Below, in pieces: positions 1-9,882 of a stretch of 64,000 nucleotides of DNA. Below the pieces are notes generated by a model. It had not been told where the DNA came from, made no database searches, and saw only the letters and a program-made list of their open reading frames with translations. Numbering within the stretch: the stretch's first letter is position 1; the number at the start of each line of letters is the position of its first letter. The position numbers were made by a program, and so were the translations under genes. The stretch spans positions 124,001 through 188,000 of the forward strand of contig NZ_AMGO01000036.1 in NCBI RefSeq assembly GCF_000299575.1. The letters run 5' to 3'. The DNA comes from Oceaniovalibus guishaninsula JLT2003. GTDB lineage: Bacteria > Pseudomonadota > Alphaproteobacteria > Rhodobacterales > Rhodobacteraceae.

Positions 1-1722
1 AACCCGGACTGGCCCGGCCTCGACTATCTGCGGGAACGGACCGAGGCGTCGCTGCCGGCGGCGCCGCGGGATGCCGCGCAGGCGGCGGATGTGGTGGCGC
101 TGTTCGACGGGGCGATCCCGAAAAGCGGCAAGGGGATGCTGGCGCTGATCGCGGCGTTCCGAGCGCTGGACCGCGACGGGGACGCGCAGGCGCTGGCGGC
201 GCTGGCCTGGCTGGACAACCCGCTGGACACCGAGACCGAGGGCGCGCTGCGGGCCATCTATCCCGACCTGTTGGCGGGGCTGGACGGGCGGCGGCTGGAC
301 GGGATGCTGTGGCAGGGCGCATCGCTGGCCGCCGGACGCGCGGCGCGGCGGGTGCCGCAGGCGGCCGCGCGTCTGGCCGAGGCGCGGCTGGCTTTGCGCG
401 CGCAGGCCCCGTCGGCCAGCGCCGCCGTCGAGGCCGTGCCGCCCGCGCTGGCGGACGATCCGGGGCTGGCCTATGAGCGGTTCCGCTGGCGGCTGGCCAA
501 GGGCCGGCGCGACGAGGCCATCGCCCTGCTGCGCGAACGCAGCGTTTCGGCCGAAAGCCTGGGGCGGCCCGAACGGTGGGCCGACCATCGCGGCGATCTG
601 GCGCGGCGGCTGATGCGCGAGGGGCGGGCCGAGGACGCGTATCTCGTGGCCTCGACGCACTGGCTGACCGGGGGCGGCACCTTCGCCGATCTGGAATGGC
701 TGTCGGGCTATCTGGCGCTGACCTATCTCGATCAGCCCGAACGCGCCGAGGATCATTTCGCGCGGATGGGCGCGGCGGTGGCCACGCCGATCTCGCTGGG
801 GCGGGCAGGCTATTGGCTGGGCCGGGCGCGCGATGCCAAGGGCGACGCCGCGGGCGCGGCCGAGGCCTGGCGGCTGGGCGCGCGGTATCAATCCAGCTTC
901 TACGGCTTGCTGGCGGCCGAGGCGGCGGGCCTGCCGCTGGATCCGGCGCTGGCCGGGCGCGAGGAATGGCCGCCCGTTTCCGAACTTCCCTTCCGCGACA
1001 GCAGCGTGCTGGCGGCGGGTCTGGCGCTGCAACGCGCGGGCGATCGCGACCTGGCCGAGCGGTTCCTGACGCATCTGGCCGAAAGCCTGACCGAAGCGGA
1101 GGCGGGAAGCCTGGCCGACCTGGCCCTGTCGCTGGACGAGCCGCATATCGCGCTGATGATCGCCAAGCGCGTGGCCGATCGCGGCATCACCCTGCCGCGC
1201 GCCTATTATCCCGTCATTGACTTGGGCGTGGCTGAATTGCCCGTCGATCGGGCGCTGGCCCTGTCCATCGCCCGCCGCGAAAGCGAGTTCGACCCGACGG
1301 TGCGCAGCCCGGTGGGCGCGGCGGGGCTGATGCAGGTGATGCCCGCCACCGCCGCCGAAACGGCGCGCAAGCTGGGCCTGCCCTATTCCGAACCGCGCCT
1401 GTTCGCCGATCCCGTCTATAACGCGACGCTGGGCAGCGCCTACCTGCGAGGGTTGATCGCGCGGTTCGGGCCAAGCCCGGTGCTGGTCGCGGCGGGCTAT
1501 AATGCCGGGCCGTCGCGCCCCGCCGCCTGGATCGAGGCGCGCGGCGATCCGCGCACGGCCCGCATCGACGTGGTGGACTGGATCGAGCATGTACCCTTCG
1601 ACGAGACGCGAAACTATATCATGCGGGTGGCGGAATCGCTGCCGGTCTATCGCGCGCGGTTGACAGGACAGACCGGCGCGCTGGAGTTCACCGCCGAACT
1701 GAAGGGCGCGGTCAGTCGGTGA
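1..1722 (+). CDS. Soluble lytic murein transglycosylase (5' end outside window)
   Basis: Periplasmic enzyme family that cleaves peptidoglycan glycan strands to 1,6-anhydro-muropeptides. The reading frame is open from base 1, so the N-terminus and signal peptide lie upstream; 573 residues are visible. The first ~400 are Ala/Leu/Arg-rich and look like the alpha-helical superhelix of Slt70-type enzymes. The C-terminal SLT domain carries 'ARRESEF' with the expected catalytic Glu at visible residue 427, then 'GLMQVMPATA' and 'AAGYNAGP'. The 3' end overlaps the convergent small gene by 11 bases. The ATG at 91 is internal to the frame and is unlikely to be the true start. Family assignment is secure; the exact subfamily is inferred. 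Confidence 0.93.
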   Translation, partial: NPDWPGLDYLRERTEASLPAAPRDAAQAADVVALFDGAIPKSGKGMLALIAAFRALDRDGDAQALAALAWLDNPLDTETEGALRAIYPDLLAGLDGRRLDGMLWQGASLAAGRAARRVPQAAARLAEARLALRAQAPSASAAVEAVPPALADDPGLAYERFRWRLAKGRRDEAIALLRERSVSAESLGRPERWADHRGDLARRLMREGRAEDAYLVASTHWLTGGGTFADLEWLSGYLALTYLDQPERAEDHFARMGAAVATPISLGRAGYWLGRARDAKGDAAGAAEAWRLGARYQSSFYGLLAAEAAGLPLDPALAGREEWPPVSELPFRDSSVLAAGLALQRAGDRDLAERFLTHLAESLTEAEAGSLADLALSLDEPHIALMIAKRVADRGITLPRAYYPVIDLGVAELPVDRALALSIARRESEFDPTVRSPVGAAGLMQVMPATAAETARKLGLPYSEPRLFADPVYNATLGSAYLRGLIARFGPSPVLVAAGYNAGPSRPAAWIEARGDPRTARIDVVDWIEHVPFDETRNYIMRVAESLPVYRARLTGQTGALEFTAELKGAVSR

Positions 1723-2104
1723 TGCCGATGTCGTCGGCCGTGGTGACGATGCCCGCCGCCGTGTCTGCGCAGGACGTGTATTTGAACGCCAGGCCGTCCC
1801 AGACCAGGATCAGCCCGCCATCGTCGGCGGTGGCGAAAAAGGCGCGTCCGGTGCCGCCGCCGCCTTCGCAGATCATGTCGTAAAGGACGGCTTCCATCCC
1901 GCGCACATCGACGGGCGCCGTCATCCGGCAGGTCGTGCCGGCGCCCGACAATTTGTCCCCCTCGATCCGTATCGCGCCGCCGGGCTGGCCCACCGCGCCG
2001 CAATCCGATGTCGGGGCCGCGCGCCACAGCCCGTCGAAGGGACTGTCCGCCCATACGGCCTGCGCCGCCAGACCGGCAGCAAGGGCGGCGGCGAAACGCT
2101 TCAT
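1712..2104 (-). CDS. Small secreted protein of unknown function
   Basis: I do not recognise this 130-residue protein. The chosen ATG gives a clean signal peptide: a charged 'MKRF' start, an Ala-rich core and an 'AVWADS' cleavage region near residue 20. The mature part has four Cys, at about residues 37, 60, 79 and 114, which could form two disulfides in the periplasm. A longer frame reaches 2326 but adds a Cys/Arg-rich stretch without a signal peptide and would run into the divergent exporter gene. The gene ends convergently inside the transglycosylase 3' end. A periplasmic or cell-surface location is inferred only from the signal peptide. Confidence 0.7.
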   Translation of the reverse strand: MKRFAAALAAGLAAQAVWADSPFDGLWRAAPTSDCGAVGQPGGAIRIEGDKLSGAGTTCRMTAPVDVRGMEAVLYDMICEGGGGTGRAFFATADDGGLILVWDGLAFKYTSCADTAAGIVTTADDIGITD

Positions 2105-2219
2105 CTGATCGTGAAGACCGGCATGGGGGTAACGGATCCGAAAGAAGATCTGGTATAGGCGTTCGACCATAGGGGCGTCGCAGGGGCGCGGCAAGCGGGC
2201 CACGGGGGACGGGCACAGG

Positions 2220-3959
2220 ATGCAGCGGCAGATCGACGACGCGGCCGGACAGGCCGAATTGCGGGGCATCCGCGCCGAAAGCCGCGCGCTGTTCTGGGCG
2301 GTGGGACTGTTCAGCCTGTTCGTCAACCTGCTGATGCTGACCGGGCCGATCTACATGCTTCAGGTCTATGACCGCGTGCTCGGCTCGCGGTCCGAGGAGA
2401 CGCTGCTGGCGCTGACCGTCCTGCTGGCCTTCCTGTTCCTCATCATGGGCCTGCTGGATTTCGCGCGCGGCCGGATCCTGGCGCGGATCGGGGCGCGGTT
2501 TCAGGCGCGGCTGGACCGGCGCGTCTTTGCCGCCATGGTCCGTCGCAACGCCGTGGCGCCCGAATCCGACCAGGGGCAGAACCACCTGCGCGATCTGGAA
2601 TCGGTGCAGCGATTGCTTTCGGCGCCGGTACTGACGGCGCTGTTCGACATGCCGTGGACGCCGATCTTCTTATTCGCAATCTTCGTCTTCCATCCCTGGC
2701 TGGGGATGCTGGCGGTCACGGGCGGCGGCATCCTGATCGGGGTGGCGGTGCTGAACCAGCTGACCACCTCCGGCCCCGTCGCCCGCGCCAACCAGGCCGG
2801 CGCGCGGGCCGAGCGGATGTCGGAACAGATCCGGTCCGAAGCGGAAATGGTCCGCTCGCTTGGGATGCAGGAGGCGACGTTCGGGCGTTGGAACAAGCTG
2901 CGCGACGCCTCGCTGGACGAGACGATCCGCGCCAGCGACCTCGGCGGCGGCTACAGCGTCGGCACCAAGACGTTCCGGCTGTTCCTGCAATCGGCGATGC
3001 TGGGGCTGGGGGCCTATCTGGTATTGCAGGGACAGATGACCGCGGGCGGCATCATCGCCGGATCCATCCTGCTGGGCCGGGCGCTGGCGCCGGTGGATCT
3101 GGCGCTGGGCCAGTGGCAGTTGATCCAGCGCGCGCAGCAGGGATGGAACAGCCTGGCGCGGCTTCTGTCCACCGTCCCGGTCGAGCCGCCGCGCACGTCC
3201 CTGCCCCGCCCCCGCGCCCTGCTCAGCGTGAACCAGGTGACGATCATCCCGCCCGGACAGCAGCAGGCATCGGTGCGTCTGGTGTCGTTCGAGGTGGCAC
3301 CGGGCGAGGCGGTGGGCATCATCGGGCCGTCGGGATCGGGCAAATCGACGCTGGCGCGGGCGATCACCGGGGTCTGGCGCGTCTCGGGCGGCAAGATCCG
3401 CCTCGACGGGGCGGCGCTGGATCAATACGAACCCGACGTTCTGGGCCGCCATATCGGCTATCTGCCGCAGCGGGTGCAGCTTTTCGACGGCACAATCGCG
3501 CAGAACATCGCCCGGCTGCGCGAGGACGCGGCCGATGCCGACATCGTCAAGGCGGCGCAGATGGCCGCCGCGCACGAGATGATCCTGCGCCTGCCCGACG
3601 GTTACGACACGCAGGTCAGCGCGGCGGGCGGGCGACTGTCGGGCGGACAGGTGCAGCGCATCGGGCTGGCGCGGGCGATGTTCGGCGACCCGGTGCTGCT
3701 GGTGCTGGACGAACCGAACTCGAACCTCGACAACGAGGGGACGATCGCGCTGAACCGCGCGATGGAGCAGGTGAAGGCGACGGGCGGCGCGATCCTGATC
3801 ATGGCGCACCGTCCCTCGGCCATTGAGACCTGCGAAAAGCTGCTGGTGCTGGATCAGGGGATGCGCCGGGCCTTCGGGCAGCGCGACGAGGTGCTGCGCG
3901 ACATGGTCAGCAACCACAGCCAGATCGCCGGCGCCGCCAACAGGGGTAGCGTGATATGA
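2220..3959 (+). CDS. Type I secretion system permease/ATPase (PrtD family)
   Basis: Inner-membrane ABC exporter that energises one-step export of a C-terminal-signal protein through a HlyD-type adaptor and a TolC-type outer-membrane channel. The protein has 579 residues, normal for PrtD/AprD. The N-terminal ~300 residues hold the membrane domain, with hydrophobic segments near residues 20-70, 145-180 and 250-290. The nucleotide-binding domain has Walker A 'GPSGSGKST' at 369-377, signature 'LSGGQ' at 473-477 and Walker B ending in Asp497-Glu498. It overlaps the adaptor gene by ATGA. No N-terminal C39 peptidase is present, so the cargo is probably not a double-glycine peptide. No cargo or outer-membrane gene is visible nearby. 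Confidence 0.93.
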   Translation: MQRQIDDAAGQAELRGIRAESRALFWAVGLFSLFVNLLMLTGPIYMLQVYDRVLGSRSEETLLALTVLLAFLFLIMGLLDFARGRILARIGARFQARLDRRVFAAMVRRNAVAPESDQGQNHLRDLESVQRLLSAPVLTALFDMPWTPIFLFAIFVFHPWLGMLAVTGGGILIGVAVLNQLTTSGPVARANQAGARAERMSEQIRSEAEMVRSLGMQEATFGRWNKLRDASLDETIRASDLGGGYSVGTKTFRLFLQSAMLGLGAYLVLQGQMTAGGIIAGSILLGRALAPVDLALGQWQLIQRAQQGWNSLARLLSTVPVEPPRTSLPRPRALLSVNQVTIIPPGQQQASVRLVSFEVAPGEAVGIIGPSGSGKSTLARAITGVWRVSGGKIRLDGAALDQYEPDVLGRHIGYLPQRVQLFDGTIAQNIARLREDAADADIVKAAQMAAAHEMILRLPDGYDTQVSAAGGRLSGGQVQRIGLARAMFGDPVLLVLDEPNSNLDNEGTIALNRAMEQVKATGGAILIMAHRPSAIETCEKLLVLDQGMRRAFGQRDEVLRDMVSNHSQIAGAANRGSVI

Positions 3960-5287
3960 CCGACAGCACGAAGGACCGCAGGGCGGCCGCAAGACGGGCC
4001 TGGTCCGCGACCGGCCCGCTGCTGATGGGGATGCTGTCGCTGGCGATCCTGGTGGGCGGGTTCGGAACCTGGGCCGCGATGACCAACATATCGGGCGCCA
4101 TCATCGCGCCCGGCCAGATCCGGGTGGACCGGAACCGGCAGGTCGTCCAGCATCCCGATGGCGGCGTGGTCGCCGCGATCCTTGTGGATGAAGGCGACCG
4201 GGTCGAGGCGGGACAGGTGCTGATCCGACTGGACCCGATGCTGTTGCGGTCGAAGCTGGCGACGTCCGAGGCGCAGCTTTACGAGATTCTGGCGCGCAAG
4301 GCCCGGCTGGAGGCCGAGCGCGACGTCGCCGACACCATCGCGTTTCCCGCGATCCTCACCGACATGCAGCAGCACGACGCGGCGGTGCGCGACCTGCTGG
4401 AAGGGCAGCGCCGCCTGTTCGAGGCGCGCGAGGAAACCGTCGGCCAGTCGGTCGAGCAACTAGGCACGAGGCGCGCGCAGATCGCCCGCCAGATCGAGGG
4501 GATCGAGGCGCAGCAGCATGCGCTCGATTCCCAACTGGCGCTGATGGCCGAGGAACTGGAGTCGCAGCAGACCCTGCTGGACCGGGGGCTGGCGCAGGCC
4601 AGCCGCGTCCTGGCCTTGCAGCGCGAGGAGGCGCGGCTGGAAGGATCGCGCGGCGAGCTTCTGTCGGCCAGCGCCGAGGCCGCCGAGCGGATCAGCGAAA
4701 TCGAGTTGCAGATCCTCGCCCTGCGGACCCAGCGCCGCGAGGAGGCGATCACCCAGCTGCGCGACCTGCAATTCCGCGAGGTCGAATATGTGGAAACCGT
4801 TGCCAGCCTGCGCGAACAACTGTCGCGGCTGGATATCACGGCGCCGGTGGCGGGCATCGTCTATGACCTGGCGGTATTCGCCGAACGGTCGGTGATCCGC
4901 CCGGCCGATCCGGTGCTTTACATCGTGCCGCAGGACCGGGCGCTGGTGATCACCGCGCAGGTCGAGCCGATCCACGTGGATCAGGTGCGCGTCGGGCAGG
5001 AGGTGGTGCTGCGCTTTCCCGCCTTCGACCAGCGCACGACGCCCGAACTGCGCGGCCGTGTCCTGCAAATCTCGGCCGACAGCTTCGAGGACGAACGGCG
5101 CGGCAACGCCTATTACCGCGCCGAGGTCGAGATGCTGCCGGGTCAGGCCGACCGGCTGCCCGATACGGTGACGCTGATCCCCGGCATGCCGGTGGAAACC
5201 TATCTGCGCACCGCCGACCGCACGCCGCTGGCCTATCTGGTCAAGCCGTTCACCGATTATTTCAACAAGGCGTTCCGCGAAAGCTGA
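3956..5287 (+). CDS. HlyD-family type I secretion periplasmic adaptor
   Basis: Membrane-fusion protein that bridges the PrtD-type ATPase and an outer-membrane channel. The 443 residues match PrtE/AprE length. A short cytoplasmic N-terminus is followed by one membrane anchor near residues 18-42. A split biotinyl-lipoyl-like domain follows ('[19 protein letters not shown]' near residues 63-81, and '[15 protein letters not shown]' after the hairpin). Between them lies a long Glu/Arg/Leu/Gln-rich coiled-coil hairpin at about residues 95-290, then the beta-barrel. Its ATG overlaps the ATPase stop (ATGA), so the two are translated together. It may export an RTX-like or S-layer-like protein encoded elsewhere; that is inference. 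Confidence 0.92.
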   Translation: MTDSTKDRRAAARRAWSATGPLLMGMLSLAILVGGFGTWAAMTNISGAIIAPGQIRVDRNRQVVQHPDGGVVAAILVDEGDRVEAGQVLIRLDPMLLRSKLATSEAQLYEILARKARLEAERDVADTIAFPAILTDMQQHDAAVRDLLEGQRRLFEAREETVGQSVEQLGTRRAQIARQIEGIEAQQHALDSQLALMAEELESQQTLLDRGLAQASRVLALQREEARLEGSRGELLSASAEAAERISEIELQILALRTQRREEAITQLRDLQFREVEYVETVASLREQLSRLDITAPVAGIVYDLAVFAERSVIRPADPVLYIVPQDRALVITAQVEPIHVDQVRVGQEVVLRFPAFDQRTTPELRGRVLQISADSFEDERRGNAYYRAEVEMLPGQADRLPDTVTLIPGMPVETYLRTADRTPLAYLVKPFTDYFNKAFRES

Positions 5288-5354
5288 GGACCGCATATCG
5301 GTATCGCGTCCGCCGCGCCCCGATGGCATAAGGGCCGCGAAACGGAGGATCGCC

Positions 5355-5816
5355 ATGACCGATATCGAATCCCGCCTGAAGGATATGGGGCTGGACCTGC
5401 CCGACGCGCCGATGCCCGCGGCCAATTACGTGCCCTTCGTCCGGGCGGGCGATCTGCTGCATGTCTCGGGGCAGATCAGCCAGGGGCCGGACGGCATGAT
5501 CAAGGGCAAGCTGGGCGCGGATATGGGCATCGAAGACGGCGCCGCCGCCGCAAGGCATTGCGCGCTGAGCCTTCTGGCGCAGGTGCGCCGGGCCTGCGAC
5601 GGCGATCTGGGGCGGCTGGTGCAGGTGGTCAAGCTGACCGGCTTCGTCAATTCGACCCCCGATTTCACCGATCAGCCCAAGGTCATCAACGGCGCGTCGG
5701 ATCTGCTGGCCGACCTGCTGGGCGATGCGGGCCGGCATGCCCGATCCGCCGTCAGCGCCGCGTCGCTGCCCTTTGGCGTCGCGGTCGAGATCGAAGGCAT
5801 CTTCCAGATCCGATGA
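5355..5816 (+). CDS. RidA/YjgF-family protein
   Basis: Member of the RidA/YER057c/UK114 family; the archetype hydrolyses reactive enamine/imine intermediates such as 2-aminoacrylate. The 153 residues are somewhat longer than canonical RidA (~130) and fit the longer subgroup often annotated as 'RidA family'. Visible family features are 'LLHVSGQISQGPDG' near residues 35-48 and the 'LVQVVKLTGFVNSTPDF' strand near residues 87-103. The canonical substrate-binding Arg-x-Cys region is not obvious, so deaminase activity is uncertain. A strong GGAGG stands 7 bases before the ATG. Its stop overlaps the start of the glycerophosphodiesterase gene (ATGA). Confidence 0.88.
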   Translation: MTDIESRLKDMGLDLPDAPMPAANYVPFVRAGDLLHVSGQISQGPDGMIKGKLGADMGIEDGAAAARHCALSLLAQVRRACDGDLGRLVQVVKLTGFVNSTPDFTDQPKVINGASDLLADLLGDAGRHARSAVSAASLPFGVAVEIEGIFQIR

Positions 5817-6565
5817 CGCTGCCCGCGCCGTTTCTTGGGCTGCCGCTGGCGCATCGCGGGCTGCACGGGGCGGGCCGGCCGGAAAACAGCCGCGGCGCGA
5901 TCCGCGCCGCCATCGACGCTGGCTATGGCATCGAAATCGACGTTCAGAGCACCGCGGACGGTGACGCGATGGTGTTCCACGATGCCACTTTGGATCGCCT
6001 GACCGCGCATCGCGGCCCGGTGCGCCACCGCGGCCGCGCGGACCTGTCGCGCATCGTCCTGCGGGACAGCGACGAAACGATCCCGCCCTTGACCGAGGTG
6101 CTGAAACTCGTCGCCGGACGCACGCCGCTGCTGATCGAGGTGAAGGACCAGACCGGCGCGATGGCGGCGGGCGACGGCAGGCTGGAGGCCGCGACGGCGC
6201 GCGCTTTGGCAGGCTATGCGGGGCCGGTTGCGGTGATGTCGTTCAACCCCCACAGCGTCGCGCGGCTGGCCGAATTGCTGCCGCATGTGCCGCGCGGCCT
6301 GATCACCGGAAGCTGGGGCGACACATGGTCCGCGCCCGTGGACACGCGCAACCGGCTGCGCGCTATCCCCGATTACGACATTTGCGGCGCGTCGTTCATC
6401 AGCCACGAGGCGGACGACCTGGCCCGACCGCGCGTCGCCGAATTGAAGGCGCGGGGCGCCGCGATCCTGTGCTGGACGATCCGGTCGCCCGAAGCGGAAC
6501 GCGCGGCGCGGCGCATCGCGGACAACATCACCTTCGAGGGATATGCCGCGCCCCTGCCCGCTTGA
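5813..6565 (+). CDS. Glycerophosphodiester phosphodiesterase family protein
   Basis: Probable hydrolase of deacylated phospholipids (glycerophosphodiesters) to glycerol-3-phosphate and an alcohol. The 250-residue TIM-barrel protein shows the family motif in order: 'HRG' at residues 14-16, 'ENS' at 24-26, 'EID' at 41-43 and a metal/acid-base His at 56 in 'FHDATLDRLT'. 'LIEVK' follows near residue 105. There is no signal peptide, so it is cytoplasmic, like UgpQ. The start is fixed by the ATGA overlap with RidA. A longer upstream frame exists but is only a shadow of the RidA gene. The pairing with RidA has no obvious metabolic logic. Confidence 0.92.
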   Translation: MTLPAPFLGLPLAHRGLHGAGRPENSRGAIRAAIDAGYGIEIDVQSTADGDAMVFHDATLDRLTAHRGPVRHRGRADLSRIVLRDSDETIPPLTEVLKLVAGRTPLLIEVKDQTGAMAAGDGRLEAATARALAGYAGPVAVMSFNPHSVARLAELLPHVPRGLITGSWGDTWSAPVDTRNRLRAIPDYDICGASFISHEADDLARPRVAELKARGAAILCWTIRSPEAERAARRIADNITFEGYAAPLPA

Positions 6566-6612
6566 AACCCGGCGGGACGGAACCACATGGCGCGGGTGCA
6601 GAAAGGCCCCCG

Positions 6613-7797
6613 ATGACCGCCACGACGATAGAACTGACCGCCCATCCTTCCATCGACGAGATCGGCGCGGATGTCTGGGACGCCTGCGCCTGCCCCGAAA
6701 CCGCGGATGGCGGACGGCCCCGCGACCCGTTCACCACGTTCCGCTTTCTGTCGGCGCTGGAACGCAGCGGATCGGTCGGGCCCGGCACCGGCTGGCAACC
6801 GCAATACCTGGCGGCGCGGATCGACGGGCAGATAATCGCGGTGGCCCCGCTTTACGCCAAGGGGCACAGCCAGGGCGAATACGTCTTCGACCATAACTGG
6901 GCGCATGCCTATGAACGGGCGGGCAACCGCTATTACCCCAAATTGCAGATCGCCGTCCCCTTCACGCCGGCCACCGGGCGGCGGTTCCTGACCTTGCCCG
7001 GCTTCGAGGAGACGGGGCGCAACGCCCTGATCCAGGGCGCGACCCGGATTGCGGCGGATAACGGCCTGTCGTCGCTGCATGTCACATTCTGCACCGCCGA
7101 CGAAGCCGCGCAGGGCGCGCAAATGGGGCTGATGCATCGGACCGGCCAGCAATTTCACTGGATCGACGAGGAATATGGCGACTTCGCGGGGTTCCTGTCG
7201 TCGCTGTCCAGCCGCAAACGCAAGACCCTGCGCAAGGAACGCGAGGCGGCCCAGAACTTCGGCGGCACGATCGTCCACCTGACAGGCGACGCGATCCGGC
7301 CCGCGCACTGGGACGCGTTCTGGCGGTTCTATCAGGATACCGGCGCGCGCAAATGGGGCAGGCCCTATCTGACGCGGGCCTTCTTTCAGGCGGCGCATGA
7401 AACGCTGCGCGACGATATCCTGCTGGTGCTGGCGATGGATGGCGACAGGCCCGTCGCGGGCGCGATGAACCTGATCGGGCGCGACACGCTTTACGGCCGC
7501 TATTGGGGTTGCGTCGAGGATCATCCGTTCCTGCATTTCGAACTGTGCTATTATCAGGCCATCGACTGGGCGCTGGCGCATGGGCTGACCCGCGTCGAGG
7601 CGGGCGCGCAGGGCGAGCACAAGCTGGCCCGCGGCTATCTTCCGGTGCAGACCCATTCGCTGCACTGGATCGCCGATGCGGGCTTCGCGCGGGCCGTGAG
7701 CGCCTATCTGGAGGCCGAGCGCCGCGCCGTAGACGATGAGATCGAGGTGCTGACCGCCTATGGTCCGTTCCGCAAGACGCAAGGGGATGCCGGATGA
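6613..7797 (+). CDS. FemAB-like GNAT-fold acyltransferase (DUF482 family)
   Basis: 394-residue member of the FemAB_like (DUF482/COG3146) group, often labelled GNAT family or peptidoglycan-biosynthesis-like protein; no member has a firmly known reaction to my knowledge. Landmarks are '[15 protein letters not shown]' near residues 90-104, the basic patch '[13 protein letters not shown]' near 200-212, '[15 protein letters not shown]' near 246-260 and '[14 protein letters not shown]' near 330-343. The start is supported by AAAGG just upstream; a longer frame overlaps the previous gene and is rejected. The gene overlaps the pterin dehydratase by ATGA. The substrate is unknown; amino-acid or acyl transfer is inferred from the fold. 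Confidence 0.88.
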   Translation: MTATTIELTAHPSIDEIGADVWDACACPETADGGRPRDPFTTFRFLSALERSGSVGPGTGWQPQYLAARIDGQIIAVAPLYAKGHSQGEYVFDHNWAHAYERAGNRYYPKLQIAVPFTPATGRRFLTLPGFEETGRNALIQGATRIAADNGLSSLHVTFCTADEAAQGAQMGLMHRTGQQFHWIDEEYGDFAGFLSSLSSRKRKTLRKEREAAQNFGGTIVHLTGDAIRPAHWDAFWRFYQDTGARKWGRPYLTRAFFQAAHETLRDDILLVLAMDGDRPVAGAMNLIGRDTLYGRYWGCVEDHPFLHFELCYYQAIDWALAHGLTRVEAGAQGEHKLARGYLPVQTHSLHWIADAGFARAVSAYLEAERRAVDDEIEVLTAYGPFRKTQGDAG

Positions 7798-8096
7798 CAC
7801 GCCATGCCAGACTGGACGAGGACGCGCGAGACGAAGATCTGGCCCCGCTTCTGTCGGAAGGCTGGCGCATGGCCGAGGACCGCGACGCCATCGTCCGCAG
7901 CTTCCGCTTCGCGGATTTCAGCGCCGCCTGGGGCTTCATGACCCGCGTGGCGCTGGAAGCCGAAAAGCTTGACCATCATCCCGAATGGTCGAACGTCTGG
8001 AACCGCGTGGACATCGTACTCAGCACCCACGACGCGGGCGGACTGACCGCGCTGGACGTCGCGCTGGCGCGCCGGATCGACGCGCTGGCCGGCTGA
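7794..8096 (+). CDS. phhB: 4a-hydroxytetrahydrobiopterin dehydratase
   Basis: Pterin-4a-carbinolamine dehydratase, which dehydrates the 4a-hydroxypterin left by aromatic amino-acid hydroxylases so that the cofactor can be recycled. The 100-residue length is typical. The active-site signature is complete: '[13 protein letters not shown]' with the His pair at 61-62, and the third His at 79 in 'STHDAGGLT'. It begins inside the previous gene's stop (ATGA). No phenylalanine hydroxylase is visible in the window, so the partner is elsewhere, or this member serves another role such as molybdopterin metabolism, which has been proposed for some homologues. Confidence 0.94.
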   Translation: MTRHARLDEDARDEDLAPLLSEGWRMAEDRDAIVRSFRFADFSAAWGFMTRVALEAEKLDHHPEWSNVWNRVDIVLSTHDAGGLTALDVALARRIDALAG

Positions 8097-8104
8097 TCGG
8101 GCGG

Positions 8105-8593
8105 TCAGATCGCCGCGAGCAGGGATTCGCCGCCGGACGTTTCGCAGGTGCCGGGGCTTTCCTCGGCATGCAGGACGCGGACGATGCCGTCCTCGACCAG
8201 CATCGCATAGCGGCGCGACCGGTCGTAGAATCCCGGCGGCGGCGCGGTGAAGGCCATGCCCATTGCCTTGGTGAATTCGGACGCCGGATCGGCCAGCATG
8301 ACGATCCCCGCCTCGGTCGCGCCGGTGCTGTCGCCCCAGGCCTTCATCACGAAGGGATCGTTGACCGAAACGCAAAGGATGCGATCCACGCCTTTGTCGG
8401 CGAAGGCCTGTTTCGTGCGGATGAAACTGGGCACATGCGCCGTTGTGCAGACGCCGGTATAAGCACCCGGAACGGCGAAGACCACGACGCGGCCCGTCCC
8501 GGCCAGATCGCGCATCGCGACCGTTTCGGGGCCGTTGTCGCCCAGCCGCGTCAGATCGGCATCGGGTAGCCTGTCGCCTTCGGATATCGCCAT
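8105..8593 (-). CDS. Prx5-type peroxiredoxin (atypical 2-Cys)
   Basis: Thiol peroxidase that reduces hydrogen and organic peroxides. The 162 residues fit the AhpC/TSA Prx5 subgroup. The peroxidatic Cys49 lies in 'VPGAYTGVCTTAHVPSF', matching the family P-x3-T/S-x2-C pattern. Cys150 near the C-terminus ('PGTCETSG') is the candidate resolving Cys, and Cys74 is also present. The chosen ATG has GGGGAG 8-9 bases upstream; a frame eight codons longer lacks this. It is divergently arranged with the ferredoxin-reductase-like gene across an 86-base gap, which suggests shared control but not proof of pairing. Confidence 0.92.
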   Translation of the reverse strand: MAISEGDRLPDADLTRLGDNGPETVAMRDLAGTGRVVVFAVPGAYTGVCTTAHVPSFIRTKQAFADKGVDRILCVSVNDPFVMKAWGDSTGATEAGIVMLADPASEFTKAMGMAFTAPPPGFYDRSRRYAMLVEDGIVRVLHAEESPGTCETSGGESLLAAI

Positions 8594-8679
8594 TCTCGTT
8601 CTCCCCGGATCGCGCATTGCGTTGCGCCGGGGGCGTTTATAGGGTCGCCGCGCCGCAACCGCCAGCCCGGGGGAACGCC

Positions 8680-9882
8680 ATGACGCATATCATCGTGATC
8701 GGCGCCGGACAGGCGGGCGCGTCGTTGACCGCGCGCCTGCGCGACCGGGGCTTCGACGGGCAGGTGACGCTGATCGGCGGCGAACCCGTGCCGCCCTATC
8801 AGCGCCCGCCGCTGTCCAAGGCCTATCTGCTGGGCGAGATGACGCGCGACCGGCTGTTCCTGCGGTCGGACGATTGGTATGCCGATCAGGGCATTACGCT
8901 GATGCTGGGCCAACGGGCCGAGGCGCTGGACCTTCGCGCGCGCACTCTGCGCGTAGGCGGCGAGACGCTGCATTACGACCGTCTGGCGCTGACCACGGGG
9001 CTGGAAGCGCGGCGATTGCCCGCCGAGGCCGGGGGCGCCCTGGGTGGCGTGTACGGGGTGCGCACGCTGGCGGACGTGGATGCGATGGCCGCCCCCTTGC
9101 GGCAGGCGCGGCAGGCGGTGATCGTCGGCGGCGGCTATATCGGACTGGAGGCGGCGGCGGTCGCGCGCAAGCTGGGGGTCACCGTCACGGTGATCGAGGG
9201 GGGCGCGCGGATCCTGGGCCGCGTCGCCGCGCCCGAAACGAGCGCCTGGTTCGCCGCGCTGCATCGTCGCCACGGCGTAGAGGTTCTGGAAGGCGCGACG
9301 CTGGACCGGCTGACGGGGGGCGACCGTGTGGACGGCGCGCTGCTGGCGGACGGTCGCCACATCGCGGCGGATATCGCCATCGTCGGCATCGGCCTGTCGC
9401 CGCATTGCGCCATCGCCGAGAATGCGGGACTGGCGATGGAGGGCGGCATCCGCGTCGATGCCTGCGGGCGCACCAGCGACGCCCATGTCTGGGCGGCGGG
9501 CGATTGCGCGGCGCTGTCCTGGCGGGGGCGGCGGATGCGGATCGAATCCGTGCAGAACGCCATCGAGATGGCCGAGAGGGTAGCCGGCAACATGCTGGGC
9601 GACGCCCAGCCCTACGATCCGCACCCCTGGTTCTGGTCCGATCAGTACGACGTGAAGTTGCAGATCGCGGGGCTGCATTCCGGGCACGACCGGGTGATCG
9701 TGCGACCGGGTGACAGGGGCGGGGTATCGCACTGGTATTATGGCGCGGGGCGGCTGCTGGCGGTGGACGCGATGAACGATCCGCGCGCCTACATGACCGG
9801 CAAGCGGCTGATCGAGAACGGCCTTTCGCCCGATCCGGCGACGGTCGCGGGGGGCGACCTCAAGGCCCTGCTGAAGGCATGA
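8680..9882 (+). CDS. FAD-dependent NAD(P)H:ferredoxin/rubredoxin reductase
   Basis: Flavoprotein of the ferredoxin reductase (oxygenase-coupled) family, passing electrons from NAD(P)H through FAD to a ferredoxin or rubredoxin. The 400 residues contain an N-terminal FAD-binding 'GAGQAGAS' near residues 7-14, the 'PPYQRPPLSKAYLLGE' segment near 37-52, and a central NAD-binding 'GGGYIGLEAAAVARKLG' near 150-166. The second FAD motif ends 'VWAAGDCA', and a C-terminal reductase dimerisation domain begins at 'PWFWSDQYDVKLQIAG'. The electron acceptor is not encoded beside it. It overlaps rsmD by ATGA, an unusual coupling with an rRNA methylase. Confidence 0.92.
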   Translation: MTHIIVIGAGQAGASLTARLRDRGFDGQVTLIGGEPVPPYQRPPLSKAYLLGEMTRDRLFLRSDDWYADQGITLMLGQRAEALDLRARTLRVGGETLHYDRLALTTGLEARRLPAEAGGALGGVYGVRTLADVDAMAAPLRQARQAVIVGGGYIGLEAAAVARKLGVTVTVIEGGARILGRVAAPETSAWFAALHRRHGVEVLEGATLDRLTGGDRVDGALLADGRHIAADIAIVGIGLSPHCAIAENAGLAMEGGIRVDACGRTSDAHVWAAGDCAALSWRGRRMRIESVQNAIEMAERVAGNMLGDAQPYDPHPWFWSDQYDVKLQIAGLHSGHDRVIVRPGDRGGVSHWYYGAGRLLAVDAMNDPRAYMTGKRLIENGLSPDPATVAGGDLKALLKA

